The notes below the pieces were generated by a model that was not told the DNA's origin, ran no database searches, and saw only the letters and a list, made by a program, of their open reading frames with translations. A stretch of DNA of 48,845 bases. It comes from Fen-999 sp964530115 (GTDB lineage Bacteria; Pseudomonadota; Gammaproteobacteria; Burkholderiales; Rhodocyclaceae). Below, one piece after another: positions 1-10,316 of this stretch (the first letter of the stretch is position 1; each line of letters begins with the position of its first letter). The DNA lies in contig CAZGYD010000006.1 in the NCBI GenBank assembly GCA_964530115.1, positions 1 to 48,845 on the forward strand, given 5' to 3'. The position numbers were made by a program, and so were the translations under genes.

Positions 1-249
1 GGCAGGCAGAGGGCGGTGGGAGAAATAGGGGGGGCGCAGCAGCAGGCAGGACGCGGGTTGTGCGGACAAGCCGGGGGGGAGGGGGGTGCGGGCGGGGGCC
101 TGTGCGGGCAGGGGGGCTGGGGGGGGCTGGACGAAGGGGTCGGCGCCGCCAGAGGGGGGGTAGGGCGGCCGGAAGGGTGAGAGAGTCAGAGCCGATCGCC
201 GGGAAAGCGGGGGGGCGGCGGCGCGATCCCGAACGCGGCCGGGCCCACG
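1..249. other. G-inflated, probably unreliable contig end
   Basis: This stretch is dominated by G runs of five to eight bases with very few C runs, unlike the balanced G and C in the rest of the window. No credible gene reads through it. The downstream glycosyltransferase should begin MKLALVRQ by family habit, but here the codon before AAA-CTC-GCA (268-270) reads GGG. That suggests A and T bases were miscalled as G. I infer a low-quality read end or assembly edge rather than real biology. Any promoter or ribosome site here should not be trusted. Confidence 0.6.
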
Positions 250-1383
250 GTGTTCCGGAGAGCGGCTGGGAAACTCGCACTCGTCCGGCAGACGTACACC
301 CCATATGGCGGCGCCGAGCGCTTCGTCGAGCGCGCGCTCGCGGCCCTGCGCGAACAGGGCGCCGACGTCACCATCATCGCGCGCGAGTGGCAGGGCGAAG
401 CCGGGCCCGGCTTCCTGTGCTGCGATCCGTTTTACCTCGGCCGCACCTGGCGCGACGCCGGCTTCGCACGCTGCGTGCGGAAGATCATCGCCGAGGGCTG
501 CTTCGATCTCGTGCAAAGCCACGAGCGCATCCCGGGCTGCCACCTCTACCGCGCCGGCGACGGCGTGCATGCCACCTGGCTGGCACTGCGCGGCCGCGCC
601 CGCGGCGTGTCACCACGGCTGAGTTTCGCGCTCTCGCCCTGGCACCGCTACACCCTGGCCGCCGAGGCGGCCCTGTTCCGTCACCCGGACCTCCGGGCGG
701 TGATCTGCAACTCACACATGGTCCGGGACGACATCGCCCGGCGCTTTCCCGAGGCCGCCGGCAAGCTGCATGTCATCTACAACGGCGTCGATCTGGAGCA
801 CTTCCACCCGCGCCTGCGCGACGAGTACCGTGAGTCCGTACGTTCGGAGCTGGGCATCGGCGACGATGTCCCGGTGATCCTGTTCGTGGGTTCCGGTTTC
901 GAACGCAAGGGCATACCGGTATTGCTGAGAGCCATGGCACGGATGACGCGCGACGATGCGCGGCTGCTCGTCGTCGGCCGCGACCGCAGGGCGCAGGCGA
1001 TGCAGCGGCTCGCGGACGAGCTCGGCATCGGCGCGCGCGTGCGCTTCCTCGGCGGACAGAAGGACGTTCGGCCTTTCTACGGCGCGGCGGACGTCTTCGC
1101 CCTGCCAACGCTCTACGACCCGATGCCCAACGCCGCCCTCGAGGCCCTGGCCTGCGGCCTGCCGGTCGTCACCTCCACCACCTGCGGCGCGGCGGAGTTG
1201 ATCGAGCCGGGCGTCAATGGCTTCGTTTGCGATGCGCTTTCGGTCGATGACCTGGCAGACCGTCTCGACGCGGCAATCGGCACCGCGCCCGGCACCTGGC
1301 GCGCGCGGGACGCGGTGTCGGGCCTCGCGATCGGCGAAATGGCGGCCAGACTCGTCGGCCTCTACCGCGCCCTGACTGGCTGA
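250..1383 (+). CDS. Glycosyltransferase family 4 (WaaG-like, LPS core)
   Basis: This is a cytoplasmic retaining GT-B glycosyltransferase, likely adding a sugar to the LPS core. The N-terminal Rossmann part begins LALVRQTYTPYGGAERFVER. The acceptor/donor linker YNGVDLEHF is near residue 177 and GSGFERKG near 212. The donor-site signature PNAALEALACGLPVVTS lies at about 291-307 and carries the EX7E-type glutamates of the family. The only open start is the GTG at 250, but homologues normally start at the equivalent of residue 7, so the true start is probably 268-270 with its ATG lost in the G-rich damaged end. A copy of the dispersed repeat lies inside the gene (604-626, coding GVSPRLSF). msbA follows after 58 bp. 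The family is sure; the exact acceptor is not. Confidence 0.85.
   Translation: MFRRAAGKLALVRQTYTPYGGAERFVERALAALREQGADVTIIAREWQGEAGPGFLCCDPFYLGRTWRDAGFARCVRKIIAEGCFDLVQSHERIPGCHLYRAGDGVHATWLALRGRARGVSPRLSFALSPWHRYTLAAEAALFRHPDLRAVICNSHMVRDDIARRFPEAAGKLHVIYNGVDLEHFHPRLRDEYRESVRSELGIGDDVPVILFVGSGFERKGIPVLLRAMARMTRDDARLLVVGRDRRAQAMQRLADELGIGARVRFLGGQKDVRPFYGAADVFALPTLYDPMPNAALEALACGLPVVTSTTCGAAELIEPGVNGFVCDALSVDDLADRLDAAIGTAPGTWRARDAVSGLAIGEMAARLVGLYRALTG
604..626 (+). repeat. Dispersed 23-bp repeat, copy 1
   Basis: Perfect match to the window consensus: GGCGTGTYAC, two variable bases (S then R), then CGGCTGAGTTT. It lies inside the GT4 gene with codons starting at repeat base 1 (reads G V S P R L S) and is followed by CGCG, as in copy 9. 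Confidence 0.8.
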
Positions 1384-1399
1384 GCCGTTGGCACACCGG

Positions 1400-1405
1400 T
1401 AGAAT
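1400..1405 (+). promoter_or_regulatory. Possible -10 hexamer for msbA
   Basis: TAGAAT sits 36 bp before the msbA start, in the 58-bp gap after the GT4 gene. No good -35 lies 16-18 bp upstream, so this is only suggestive. The same TAGAAT word precedes several other genes in the window. Confidence 0.3.
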
Positions 1406-1441
1406 CCGCCGCTCGTTCCGGGTTCCGGACCGGCTCCTTAC

Positions 1442-3192
<1,751 letters not shown>

Positions 3193-3196
<4 letters not shown>

Positions 3197-4278
3197 GGAT
3201 CGTTCATACGGAAGCCTCTTGCGGCTGGGGCGGACAGGAAATCCGCATCCTCGAAGAATCGGCCGGCATGATCGCGCGCGGCCACGAAGTGCATCTGCTC
3301 TGCCCGGCCGAAGCACGCATCTTCGCCGAGGCGGGCCGCCGCGGCATCCCCGTCACCGCGCTGCCGATCGGGCGCAAGCGGCCGGCCGGCGTGCTCGCGC
3401 TGCGCCGCTGGCTCGCCACTCATCCGGCCGACGTCGTAAACACCCACAGCTCGACCGATTCGTGGCTCGCGGCGCTGGCCTGCCGGACGATGGCGCGGCC
3501 GCCGGCGATCGTCCGCACCCGCCACATCTCCGCGCCCATTCCGGACAACATCGCCAGCCGCTGGCTCTACACCGGCGCCGTGCGCCACGTGGTCACCACC
3601 GGTGAGCGCCTGCGGGAACAACTGATGATGCAGTTCGGCCTGCCGGCGGAACACGTCACCTCGGTGCCGACGGGAATCGACCCGGCACGCTTCTTCCCGG
3701 GCGACAAGGCCGAGGCGCGCCATGCCCTCGGCCTCGACCCGGCCCGGCATTACCTCGGCATCGTCGCGACCTTGCGCAGCTGGAAGGGGCACCTCTACCT
3801 GCTCGAAGCCTTCGCCGCGCTGGCGCGCCCCGACTGGACGCTGCTCGTCGTCGGTGATGGACCGCAGCGCGAGGCGCTCGAAACCAGGATTGCCGAGCTC
3901 GGCCTTTCCGGCAGGGCCCTACTCGTCGGCCAGCAGAACAACCCGGAAGACTGGCTGCGCGCGCTCGACATCTTCTGTCTGCCTTCCTATGCCAACGAAG
4001 GCGTACCGCAGGCCGTGCTCCAGGCGATGTTCACGGCGCTGCCGATCGTCACCACCCCGGTCGGCGCGATCCTCGAAGCCGTGCGCGACGGAGAATCGGC
4101 CCTCGTCGTGCCGCCGCGGGAGCCGGACGCCTTGAGGGCCGCGATCGCGCGGCTCGCCGATGATCCGGCGCTCGCGGCCCGCCTCGGCGCGGCGGCGCGC
4201 GACCATGCATGGGCACGCTTTTCGCGCGATGCCATGCTCGACCGGATGGAAGAGGTGTTTTCGCAGGCCCGCCGGTGA
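3193..4278 (+). CDS. Glycosyltransferase family 4
   Basis: A 361-aa GT-B glycosyltransferase beginning MRIVHTEASCGWGGQEIR. The glycine-rich WGGQE loop is typical of GT4 LPS enzymes. RSWKGH near residue 194-199 opens the donor-binding half, and NEGVPQAVLQAM near 268-279 carries the conserved glutamate. The frame stays open upstream into msbA, but the ATG at 3193 overlaps the msbA stop (ATGA) and gives the family-typical N-terminus, so I chose it. The 3' end overlaps the next gene's GTG. It acts at the cytoplasmic face on LPS or another envelope glycan; sugar and acceptor cannot be read from sequence. Confidence 0.88.
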
Positions 4279-5273
4279 CGAAGCGCATCCTCGTCATCCA
4301 CGTCACTCGCATCGGCGACACGCTGCTCGCGACGCCCGCCATTCGTGCCATCGCCGAGGCCCACCCAGAGGCGCACCTGACCGTACTCGCCCATCCGAAG
4401 CGTGCGGAAATCCTGCGGCACCTGCCGTTCATCGACGAGGTCGGCAGCATCACCAAGCAGCGGGCCTGGCTCAAGGGGCGCCTCTCACCACCGGCCTACG
4501 ACCTCGCCTTCGTCTTTGGCCAGGATCGGGCCCTGGTGGCCTACGCGCTACGGGCGGCACGCAAGGTGATCGCCTTCCGCCAGGGCGATGCCTCCATCGA
4601 CGAACGTCTGGCTACGAGCGTGGTTCCGCCGCCGCGGCACTCGTGCCACGCCGTCGATGCCTTGCTTGCGCTGCCCGAAGCGGTAGGCATCCACGCCACC
4701 CGCCGGCGGCTCGCCTATCACGTCACCGAAGCAGAAACCCGCTGGGCCGTTGAATCGCTGGCCCGCTGGCTGCCCGCGGGCGCCGGTCCCCTGATCGGTC
4801 TGCAAGTAGCGAGCTTCCCGACCAAGGCCTGGCGCGACTGGCCGCTCGAACATTTCATCGGTCTCGCCGAACACGCACTCGCCCGCCACCCGCACGCCCA
4901 CTTCCTGATTCTCGGCGGCTCGGGCGAGCACGAGCGAACCGGCGCGCTCCACGCCCGCTTTCCCGCGCACACGACCCTGCTCGCCGGCCGTCTGACGCTG
5001 CGCGAGACGGCCGCCGTCATGAGTCGCCTCGACGCCTATGTCGGCGTCGATACCGGCCCCACGCACCTGATGGGCACGTTCGACATTCCCCTCGTGGCGC
5101 TCTATCACGACCAGTCGCCCGCTGCGATCTACGGGCCGCTGGAACACCCCTGTCTCTTTGCCATCGAGCGACCCGCTGATGGGCCAACGGGCGGGATGGC
5201 CGATATTTCCATCGATACCGTTGCCGAAGCGACGGAAAAGGCGCTTGCCCACCCGTGCCGTTCCATCAGCTGA
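4275..5273 (+). CDS. Heptosyltransferase-like GT9 glycosyltransferase
   Basis: This 332-aa GT9 enzyme most likely transfers ADP-heptose or a related sugar onto the inner core. It starts at a GTG overlapping the previous stop (GTGA), giving TKRILVIHVTRIGDTLLATPA, the classic RxGDxLLxTP N-terminus. A more upstream ATG at 4209 would add 22 residues copied from the neighbour's frame and is unlikely. VDTGPTHLMG near 258-267 is the C-terminal GT9 motif. A second GT9 protein lies at 11424, so the cluster carries two. Which one is WaaC-like, WaaF-like or WaaQ-like is not decidable here. Confidence 0.88.
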   Translation: MTKRILVIHVTRIGDTLLATPAIRAIAEAHPEAHLTVLAHPKRAEILRHLPFIDEVGSITKQRAWLKGRLSPPAYDLAFVFGQDRALVAYALRAARKVIAFRQGDASIDERLATSVVPPPRHSCHAVDALLALPEAVGIHATRRRLAYHVTEAETRWAVESLARWLPAGAGPLIGLQVASFPTKAWRDWPLEHFIGLAEHALARHPHAHFLILGGSGEHERTGALHARFPAHTTLLAGRLTLRETAAVMSRLDAYVGVDTGPTHLMGTFDIPLVALYHDQSPAAIYGPLEHPCLFAIERPADGPTGGMADISIDTVAEATEKALAHPCRSIS

Positions 5274-5288
5274 TTCCTCGCCCGGGCT

Positions 5289-5311
5289 GGCGTGTTACCG
5301 CGGCTGAGTTT
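5289..5311 (+). repeat. Dispersed 23-bp repeat, copy 2
   Basis: Perfect consensus match in the 175-bp gap between the GT9 gene and the next glycosyltransferase. It is preceded by GGGCT, the longer left flank also seen in copies 4 and 5. Confidence 0.85.
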
Positions 5312-5388
5312 CGGTGAGGCGCCGGACGAACGGCGGCACGGACGGCCGCGGTCTCCCGGCGACGTCGGCGTGCCACGACCGCAGCGGC

Positions 5389-5394
5389 TAAAAT
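5389..5394 (+). promoter_or_regulatory. Possible -10 hexamer (TAAAAT)
   Basis: TAAAAT stands out in a very GC-rich gap, 54 bp before the TTG start at 5449. No clear -35 is seen. It probably serves the second transcription unit of the glycan cluster. Confidence 0.35.
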
Positions 5395-5448
5395 GCCGCC
5401 GTTGCAGGATTCTTCTGATCCCGCCCGCCGATCCTTTCGAGTCCGACC

Positions 5449-6273
5449 TTGGGTCATCTTTCCAACGCCCGCTGGTTCCTGCCGCTCCGCCGCGCCTACA
5501 ACGCCGTCTGCCGCGCACGGCTGGCCCGCCAGGCGATTTCCGTTCCGACCATCCGGCCGCCCGGCGGAACTTCGCGCGTCCTCGTCCTCGGCGTCTACCT
5601 CGCCGACCGGCCGAACACCGCGGCCCACCTGGTCCGGCGTTTCTCGGAAAGCCGCAATCATCACGTCGACCAGGCCTGGGCGGCGATCGGGGGCGTGTCG
5701 GCCGACCCGGCGCTCGCAGCCGCGACGGTCGAGCAGCTCGACGGTTTCGTGCCGAAGTTCGTCGTCATGAACCGCCTGCTCGAACGGCACGACTGGCGGA
5801 GTTACGACTGGCTCGTCTTCGCCGATGACGACATCGTCGTGCCCACGGGCTTCCTCGATGCCTACCTCGGTCTCCAGACCGAATTCGGCTTCGCGCTCGC
5901 TCAGCCCGCGCGAACGCGGAACAGCTGGGCCGACCACAAGTTCTGCCGCCAGCAGCGTGGCCTGCGCGGCCGACAGACGCGCTACGTCGAAATCGGACCG
6001 CTGTTCTCGGTGAGAAAGGATTTCGCGCCAACGATCCTGCCCTTCGACGAGTCGAGCGGCATGGGCTGGGGCTACGACTACGTATGGCCGGTTCTGGCGG
6101 AAAAGGCTGGAGCAAAGATGGGCATCATCGACGCGACGCCGGTCGACCACAGTCTGCGCGATCAGGCCAGCGCCTACAGCAGCCGCGCCGCCGCCGAGCA
6201 GATGCGCGACTATCTGGCACGGAACGAGCACCTCAGCAAGCAGCAGGCGTTCTCCGTGATCGCGACGCATTGA
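5449..6273 (+). CDS. Putative glycosyltransferase with DDD motif
   Basis: A 274-aa soluble protein I cannot place in a named subfamily. Residues ~45-60 form a beta strand (SRVLVLGVYLADRPN). FADDDIVVPTGF near 123-134 looks like a GT-A metal-binding DxD. GWGYDYVWPVL near 206-216 and DATPVDHSLR near 226-235 resemble the acceptor/catalytic end of GT-A enzymes such as the DUF707 group. The start is TTG at 5449, the only start that keeps the first strand; it has no strong Shine-Dalgarno. It begins a new unit after a repeat-bearing gap, within the LPS cluster, so a role in decorating an envelope glycan is inferred. Confidence 0.65.
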   Translation: MGHLSNARWFLPLRRAYNAVCRARLARQAISVPTIRPPGGTSRVLVLGVYLADRPNTAAHLVRRFSESRNHHVDQAWAAIGGVSADPALAAATVEQLDGFVPKFVVMNRLLERHDWRSYDWLVFADDDIVVPTGFLDAYLGLQTEFGFALAQPARTRNSWADHKFCRQQRGLRGRQTRYVEIGPLFSVRKDFAPTILPFDESSGMGWGYDYVWPVLAEKAGAKMGIIDATPVDHSLRDQASAYSSRAAAEQMRDYLARNEHLSKQQAFSVIATH

Positions 6274-6288
6274 GGCGATTGGGCCGCC

Positions 6289-6957
6289 ATGGTCACGGAA
6301 ACGTATTCGACGAAGAACGACGCCTACTTCGGCAACCCTCGTGCCGACATGTTGCCTTTCGTTCCTGACGGGGTGAACCGGATCCTCGAAATCGGCTGCG
6401 GTGCGGGCGAGTTCGGCGCTGCGCTCAAGAAGATCCGCCCCGTCGGCATCACCGGCGTCGAGCTTGTTCCCGCCGCTGCCGAGACCGCGCGGCGGCATCT
6501 CGACACCGTGATCGTGGCCGACATCGAACGCGAGGAACTCGCCCTCCCGCCGGCTTCCTTCGACTGCCTGATCTGCAACGACGTGCTCGAACATCTCGCC
6601 GACCCGTGGTCGGCGCTTGCGCGGCTACGCCGCTTTCTCACGCCCGGCGGCTGGCTCGTCGCCTCGATCCCCAACGTCCGCCACCACAAGGTCGTTCGCC
6701 GCCTGGTCTGGCCCGGAGAATGGCGGTACGCCGACAACGGCATCCTCGACCGGACCCACCTGCGTTTCTTTACCCGGGCCACGGCCCGCGAACTCGTCGA
6801 AAGTGCCGGCTTCCAAATCGTCCGCGAAACGGGCCTGCACAAAAGCCGCTTTCCCGTCTGGATGAGACTGATGAACCTCTTCGCCCGCGGCGCCTTTGAC
6901 GACATGCATTACCTCCAGTTCGTCTTCGTCGCCCGCGTAGCCAGCGATGTACCGTGA
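6289..6957 (+). CDS. SAM-dependent class I methyltransferase
   Basis: A 222-aa Methyltransf_23/11-type enzyme. Motif I, ILEIGCGAGEFG, is at about 32-43 and binds S-adenosylmethionine. The acidic residue ending strand 2 is in GVELVP, and CNDVLEHLADP near 97-107 is motif IV. The start ATG is 15 bp after the previous stop. Its position between glycosyltransferases suggests it methylates a sugar or sugar-linked group of the surface glycan. The exact substrate is unknown. Confidence 0.85.
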   Translation: MVTETYSTKNDAYFGNPRADMLPFVPDGVNRILEIGCGAGEFGAALKKIRPVGITGVELVPAAAETARRHLDTVIVADIEREELALPPASFDCLICNDVLEHLADPWSALARLRRFLTPGGWLVASIPNVRHHKVVRRLVWPGEWRYADNGILDRTHLRFFTRATARELVESAGFQIVRETGLHKSRFPVWMRLMNLFARGAFDDMHYLQFVFVARVASDVP

Positions 6958-7081
6958 TTTGCGTGGCCAATGGATGACGGAGACACCACATTGTCGCTGA
7001 CGCCATCGCGTGTCTCGCCCTTTGCGTGCCGGATTGATCGGGAGGAAATCCCTGCGCCGGCGGGTACCGCGAGGCACTGAC

Positions 7082-8062
7082 ATGGAGCGCCGCATCCTGC
7101 TTCATCCTGCCGGACGGGGGCTCACGCCGCCCCTCGAGGCCGCCCTGGAAGCGCGCGGAATCGAATTCCGCCCATTCGACGCCACCGTCGATGCCGCGAC
7201 ACTGGCGCAAAGCCTGGCCTGCATCATTTGGTTTTACCTGCCTTTGCGACAGCCAATCACCGCACTGCGTCTGCGCCACCGCCTGCGCGCCGCCGGCGTG
7301 CCCCTGATCGCCTGGAATCGGGACGCACCGCACTACCTCAACCGCAAGCCGTGGCGGCTCGACCTGCTCGACCGCTCCCGCGTGTTCGACATCTATGCAA
7401 CCCATACGCTGATCGACGAAAAACGCCGCTTCGCCGACCTCGTCCTCTACCTGCCCAACGCCGCCGACGTGGCGCACTACAACCCCCGTGGCGAGCCCTC
7501 GGAAGTGCTGCGACGCCTGCGTGATCCGTCCGGCTATCGTTGGGACGTCACGTTCTTCGGTGGCATGAATGGCCGCCGCTACAAGGAGGATGCGGCGCGC
7601 GCGAGCTTCTTCGCCGCCCTCGCCGAGAAACTCGATCGACGCGGCATCAGCCACTGCTTCCGTGAGGCCGCCGGAATGACCACCGACGACCAGGTCGCCT
7701 TCGTGCAGGCGTCGCGCATCAATCTCAATTTCGGTGCCCGCTGCGAATACGGCGCGCCGGTCGCTTCCGGTCTGCCGGAACGCTGTTACGGCATTCCCGC
7801 CTGTGGCGGCTTCCTGCTCTGCGACCGCCGCACCCATGCCGCCACGGATTTCGTCATCGGCGAGAACTGGGCCGAGTTCGACGGCCTCGACGACTGTGTG
7901 GAAAAAATCGAATACTGGCTCTCCCATTTCGATGCGGCGCGCGATCTCGCCGAGCGCTGCCACCGGCACGTGATCGAGCATCACACCTACGCGCACCGCG
8001 CCGAGAAGCTCCATGAGGCGCTGCTCGCCTGGTACGAAGGCAGACGGGGCCTGATCGAATGA
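7082..8062 (+). CDS. CgeB-like glycosyltransferase
   Basis: A 326-aa protein with the layout of CgeB/DUF3880-type GT-B proteins: an N-terminal half ending LYLPNAADVAHYNP, then a second half with VTFFGGMNGRRY, INLNFGARCEYG and ERCYGIPACGGFLLCD, the latter being the usual C-terminal donor-site block. The frame is open from 7010, but ATG 7082 starts MERRILLHPAGRG directly on the first strand, so I prefer it. The 124-bp gap before it shows no clear regulatory element. It overlaps the next gene by ATGA. Confidence 0.75.
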   Translation: MERRILLHPAGRGLTPPLEAALEARGIEFRPFDATVDAATLAQSLACIIWFYLPLRQPITALRLRHRLRAAGVPLIAWNRDAPHYLNRKPWRLDLLDRSRVFDIYATHTLIDEKRRFADLVLYLPNAADVAHYNPRGEPSEVLRRLRDPSGYRWDVTFFGGMNGRRYKEDAARASFFAALAEKLDRRGISHCFREAAGMTTDDQVAFVQASRINLNFGARCEYGAPVASGLPERCYGIPACGGFLLCDRRTHAATDFVIGENWAEFDGLDDCVEKIEYWLSHFDAARDLAERCHRHVIEHHTYAHRAEKLHEALLAWYEGRRGLIE

Positions 8063-9024
8063 ACGAGATGCGTCTTTCCGTCGTCATGCCGGTCTATAAC
8101 GTCGCGGCCTATCTGCCGGCCTGCCTCGAAAGCCTGGCGGCGCAGACGGTCCCCCCGGACGAGATCATCGCCATCGATGACGGTTCGACCGACGAATGCC
8201 CGAAAATCCTCGCGCGCTTCGCGGCGCGCATGCCCAACCTGCGTGTCGTCCGGCAGCCAAACCAGGGACTCTCGGTGGCGCGCAATGCCGGCCTCGCACT
8301 TGCGCACGGCAAGTGGTTGGCCTTCGTCGATTCCGACGACTTTCTGGCCCCGGACATGTATCAGCGTCTGCTGGCAATGGCCGAGGCCGACGATCTCGAC
8401 ATGGCGATCGTCAATGCCAACTACCATTACGAAGGCCGGCAGCCCGACCGGCCGATCTACTCGGATCTGCCGGTCGATACGCGGGTCATGAGCGGCGCCG
8501 ACTGGCTGCGCGAGCGCTTGCTGACCGGACGCTTCCTGCACATGGTCTGGATGCACCTCTACCGGCGCAGCTTCATCGAGGCAAACGGTTTCCGCTTCGT
8601 TCCCCGCCTGATCCACGAGGACGTCATCTGGAGCACCCGGGCACTGCTGGCTGCCCGGCGTGTGCGCCACGATCCCGTACCCGCCTACTACTACCGGATC
8701 CCGGTGCGCCGTTTCACGCCGGAACTGAAGACTGCCCGCACCGAGGCCATCGTCGACAGCAGCATCATCAATGCGCGGGTGCTGGCCGACATCGCAGAAA
8801 GCGTCACCGAGCCGGTGCTGCGCCGGCTGCTGCAGGAACAGATGGTCGATGGAGCATTCTCCGTGTTCCACAAGACCGACCAGCTGCCGCCCGACGCCCG
8901 CCGGCAGCGCCTGCACTCGTTGCGCGCCGAGGGTTTTTTCCGCCTGCTCTGGACCAACGCCCAGGGGTTCCGCCAGAAAAAGCGCATCATGCGTCAATGG
9001 CTTCGTTCCCTGATCGCCCGATGA
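8059..9024 (+). CDS. Glycosyltransferase family 2
   Basis: A 321-aa GT-A enzyme. The N-terminus LSVVMPVYNVAAYLPACLES is canonical for family 2. DDGSTD near 40-45 and FVDSDDF near 89-95 hold the nucleotide- and metal-binding aspartates, and a HEDVIWSTRALL block near 188-199 matches the ED catalytic motif. The C-terminal ~100 residues are helical. It is translationally coupled (ATGA) to the genes on both sides, so it belongs to the same LPS/O-antigen unit. Donor and acceptor are not deducible. Confidence 0.9.
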   Translation: MNEMRLSVVMPVYNVAAYLPACLESLAAQTVPPDEIIAIDDGSTDECPKILARFAARMPNLRVVRQPNQGLSVARNAGLALAHGKWLAFVDSDDFLAPDMYQRLLAMAEADDLDMAIVNANYHYEGRQPDRPIYSDLPVDTRVMSGADWLRERLLTGRFLHMVWMHLYRRSFIEANGFRFVPRLIHEDVIWSTRALLAARRVRHDPVPAYYYRIPVRRFTPELKTARTEAIVDSSIINARVLADIAESVTEPVLRRLLQEQMVDGAFSVFHKTDQLPPDARRQRLHSLRAEGFFRLLWTNAQGFRQKKRIMRQWLRSLIAR

Positions 9025-10316
9025 CGCGAGGGCACGCCATCTTTGGAATCCTCTGGCTCACGGGGCTGGTGTCGCTACATGCGATACCGGGCACCGGCGC
9101 GCTGCGCACGCTCTTCCTGCTCATGGGCATCGGCCATGTCATCGCGCTCGTGCGCCGCTCGCCCGCCGGCGAGAAGCCGGACGGTCGCGCCGAAGCCGCC
9201 TGCCTGTTGGCGCTGACGCTCTGGTTGCTCGTTCAGTCGGCGTTCCTGTCGCCGACGCCCGTGGCGTCCCTGTCCGCGCTCGCTGGAGAATGGCTGAAGA
9301 TTCTGCTCCTCATTGCCATGGGCGTTCTCCTCGTCAGCCGGGCCAAGCGGCTCGGCGGCACCGGCTGGATCGCGGCCGGCCTGTTTGCCGGTTACTTCAT
9401 CCATGTCGTTTCGACGCTTGCCTTCCAGGCCTGGAGTCTCATCCGTGCCGGCACGCTGGCAGTCGGCGAAAGTTTCCTCGGCAATTACGGTTACGTCTCG
9501 CCGTTCGTGACCGGTGCCCTCGCTTTCCTGCTCGCGGAAACCGTCATCCGCCTGCGCGGACGGCGCTGGCTGGCCGTATCGAACCACACGCTGGCGATCG
9601 CCTTCGTCGCCACGCTGGCGGCCCAGGCCGTCCTCGCGGCCAAGGCCGGCATGGTCGCCACGGTGGTCCTGTTCCTGGCCGTGGCCATCGTGATCTCGAG
9701 GGTTTCGGGATCCTGGCGCTGGGTCACCGCCTTCGTCGCCGCGGCGCTCTTTGCCATCGCGATCAGCCTGAGCGTCGCGAACCGTTGGCAGGGCGCCCTC
9801 GAGGCGGTGTCGGTGGCGATCGATACACCCGTGACGGACTTCCGCTCCCTCGGCGGTCCCGGAGAGATCGTCTCCGGACGAAGCGCAATCGACGTTTCGT
9901 TCCATGACCGGGCCGTGTGGGCGAAGATCGGCCTGGCGGGCATCGCCGCCCATCCGCTCGGGCTGGGCTATGGTGCCGACGCCTTCGGCCGCTTCGTCGC
10001 GGCGCAGGGCGGACCTCAGGGCGCGGTCAGCAGTCACAGCGGCTGGATCGACTTCGCGCTTGCCAATGGCATTCCCGGGCTGCTCCTGCTGCTGGCGCTG
10101 TTCTTCCTCGTCATGCGCCGGGGTTGGCGGGCTTTCCGGGCAGGCAATCCGGCCGGTCTGGCGGCGTTCCTCTTCGTGCTCAACTTCGCGCTGCGCAGCG
10201 CCCTCGACGGCCACCTTGCCGGCTCGCGGCTCGCCGGGGCCGTTTTCGTCATCACCGTCCTCTGGGCGATGGCTGCCTCGCCCGCAGAAAAAGCCGATGC
10301 TGGCCACCCAGATTAA
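9021..10316 (+). CDS. O-antigen ligase / WaaL-Wzy family membrane protein
   Basis: A 431-aa polytopic inner-membrane protein with about ten to twelve hydrophobic segments. A large periplasmic loop follows the ISLSVANRW segment, and SSHSGWIDFALANGIPGLLLLL near 337-358 matches the H-containing Wzy_C motif. Such proteins ligate undecaprenyl-linked O-antigen to lipid A-core or polymerise repeats. With no Wzx or Wzz visible, a WaaL-type ligase is the better guess. The start ATG overlaps the previous stop, and the end overlaps the next gene by 20 bp. Confidence 0.8.
   Translation: MTRGHAIFGILWLTGLVSLHAIPGTGALRTLFLLMGIGHVIALVRRSPAGEKPDGRAEAACLLALTLWLLVQSAFLSPTPVASLSALAGEWLKILLLIAMGVLLVSRAKRLGGTGWIAAGLFAGYFIHVVSTLAFQAWSLIRAGTLAVGESFLGNYGYVSPFVTGALAFLLAETVIRLRGRRWLAVSNHTLAIAFVATLAAQAVLAAKAGMVATVVLFLAVAIVISRVSGSWRWVTAFVAAALFAIAISLSVANRWQGALEAVSVAIDTPVTDFRSLGGPGEIVSGRSAIDVSFHDRAVWAKIGLAGIAAHPLGLGYGADAFGRFVAAQGGPQGAVSSHSGWIDFALANGIPGLLLLLALFFLVMRRGWRAFRAGNPAGLAAFLFVLNFALRSALDGHLAGSRLAGAVFVITVLWAMAASPAEKADAGHPD

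Noticed and set aside
60..833. Long Arg/Gly-rich open frame at the window start
   Set aside because: It overlaps the damaged G-rich end and the GT4 gene in another frame, with no protein-like features.
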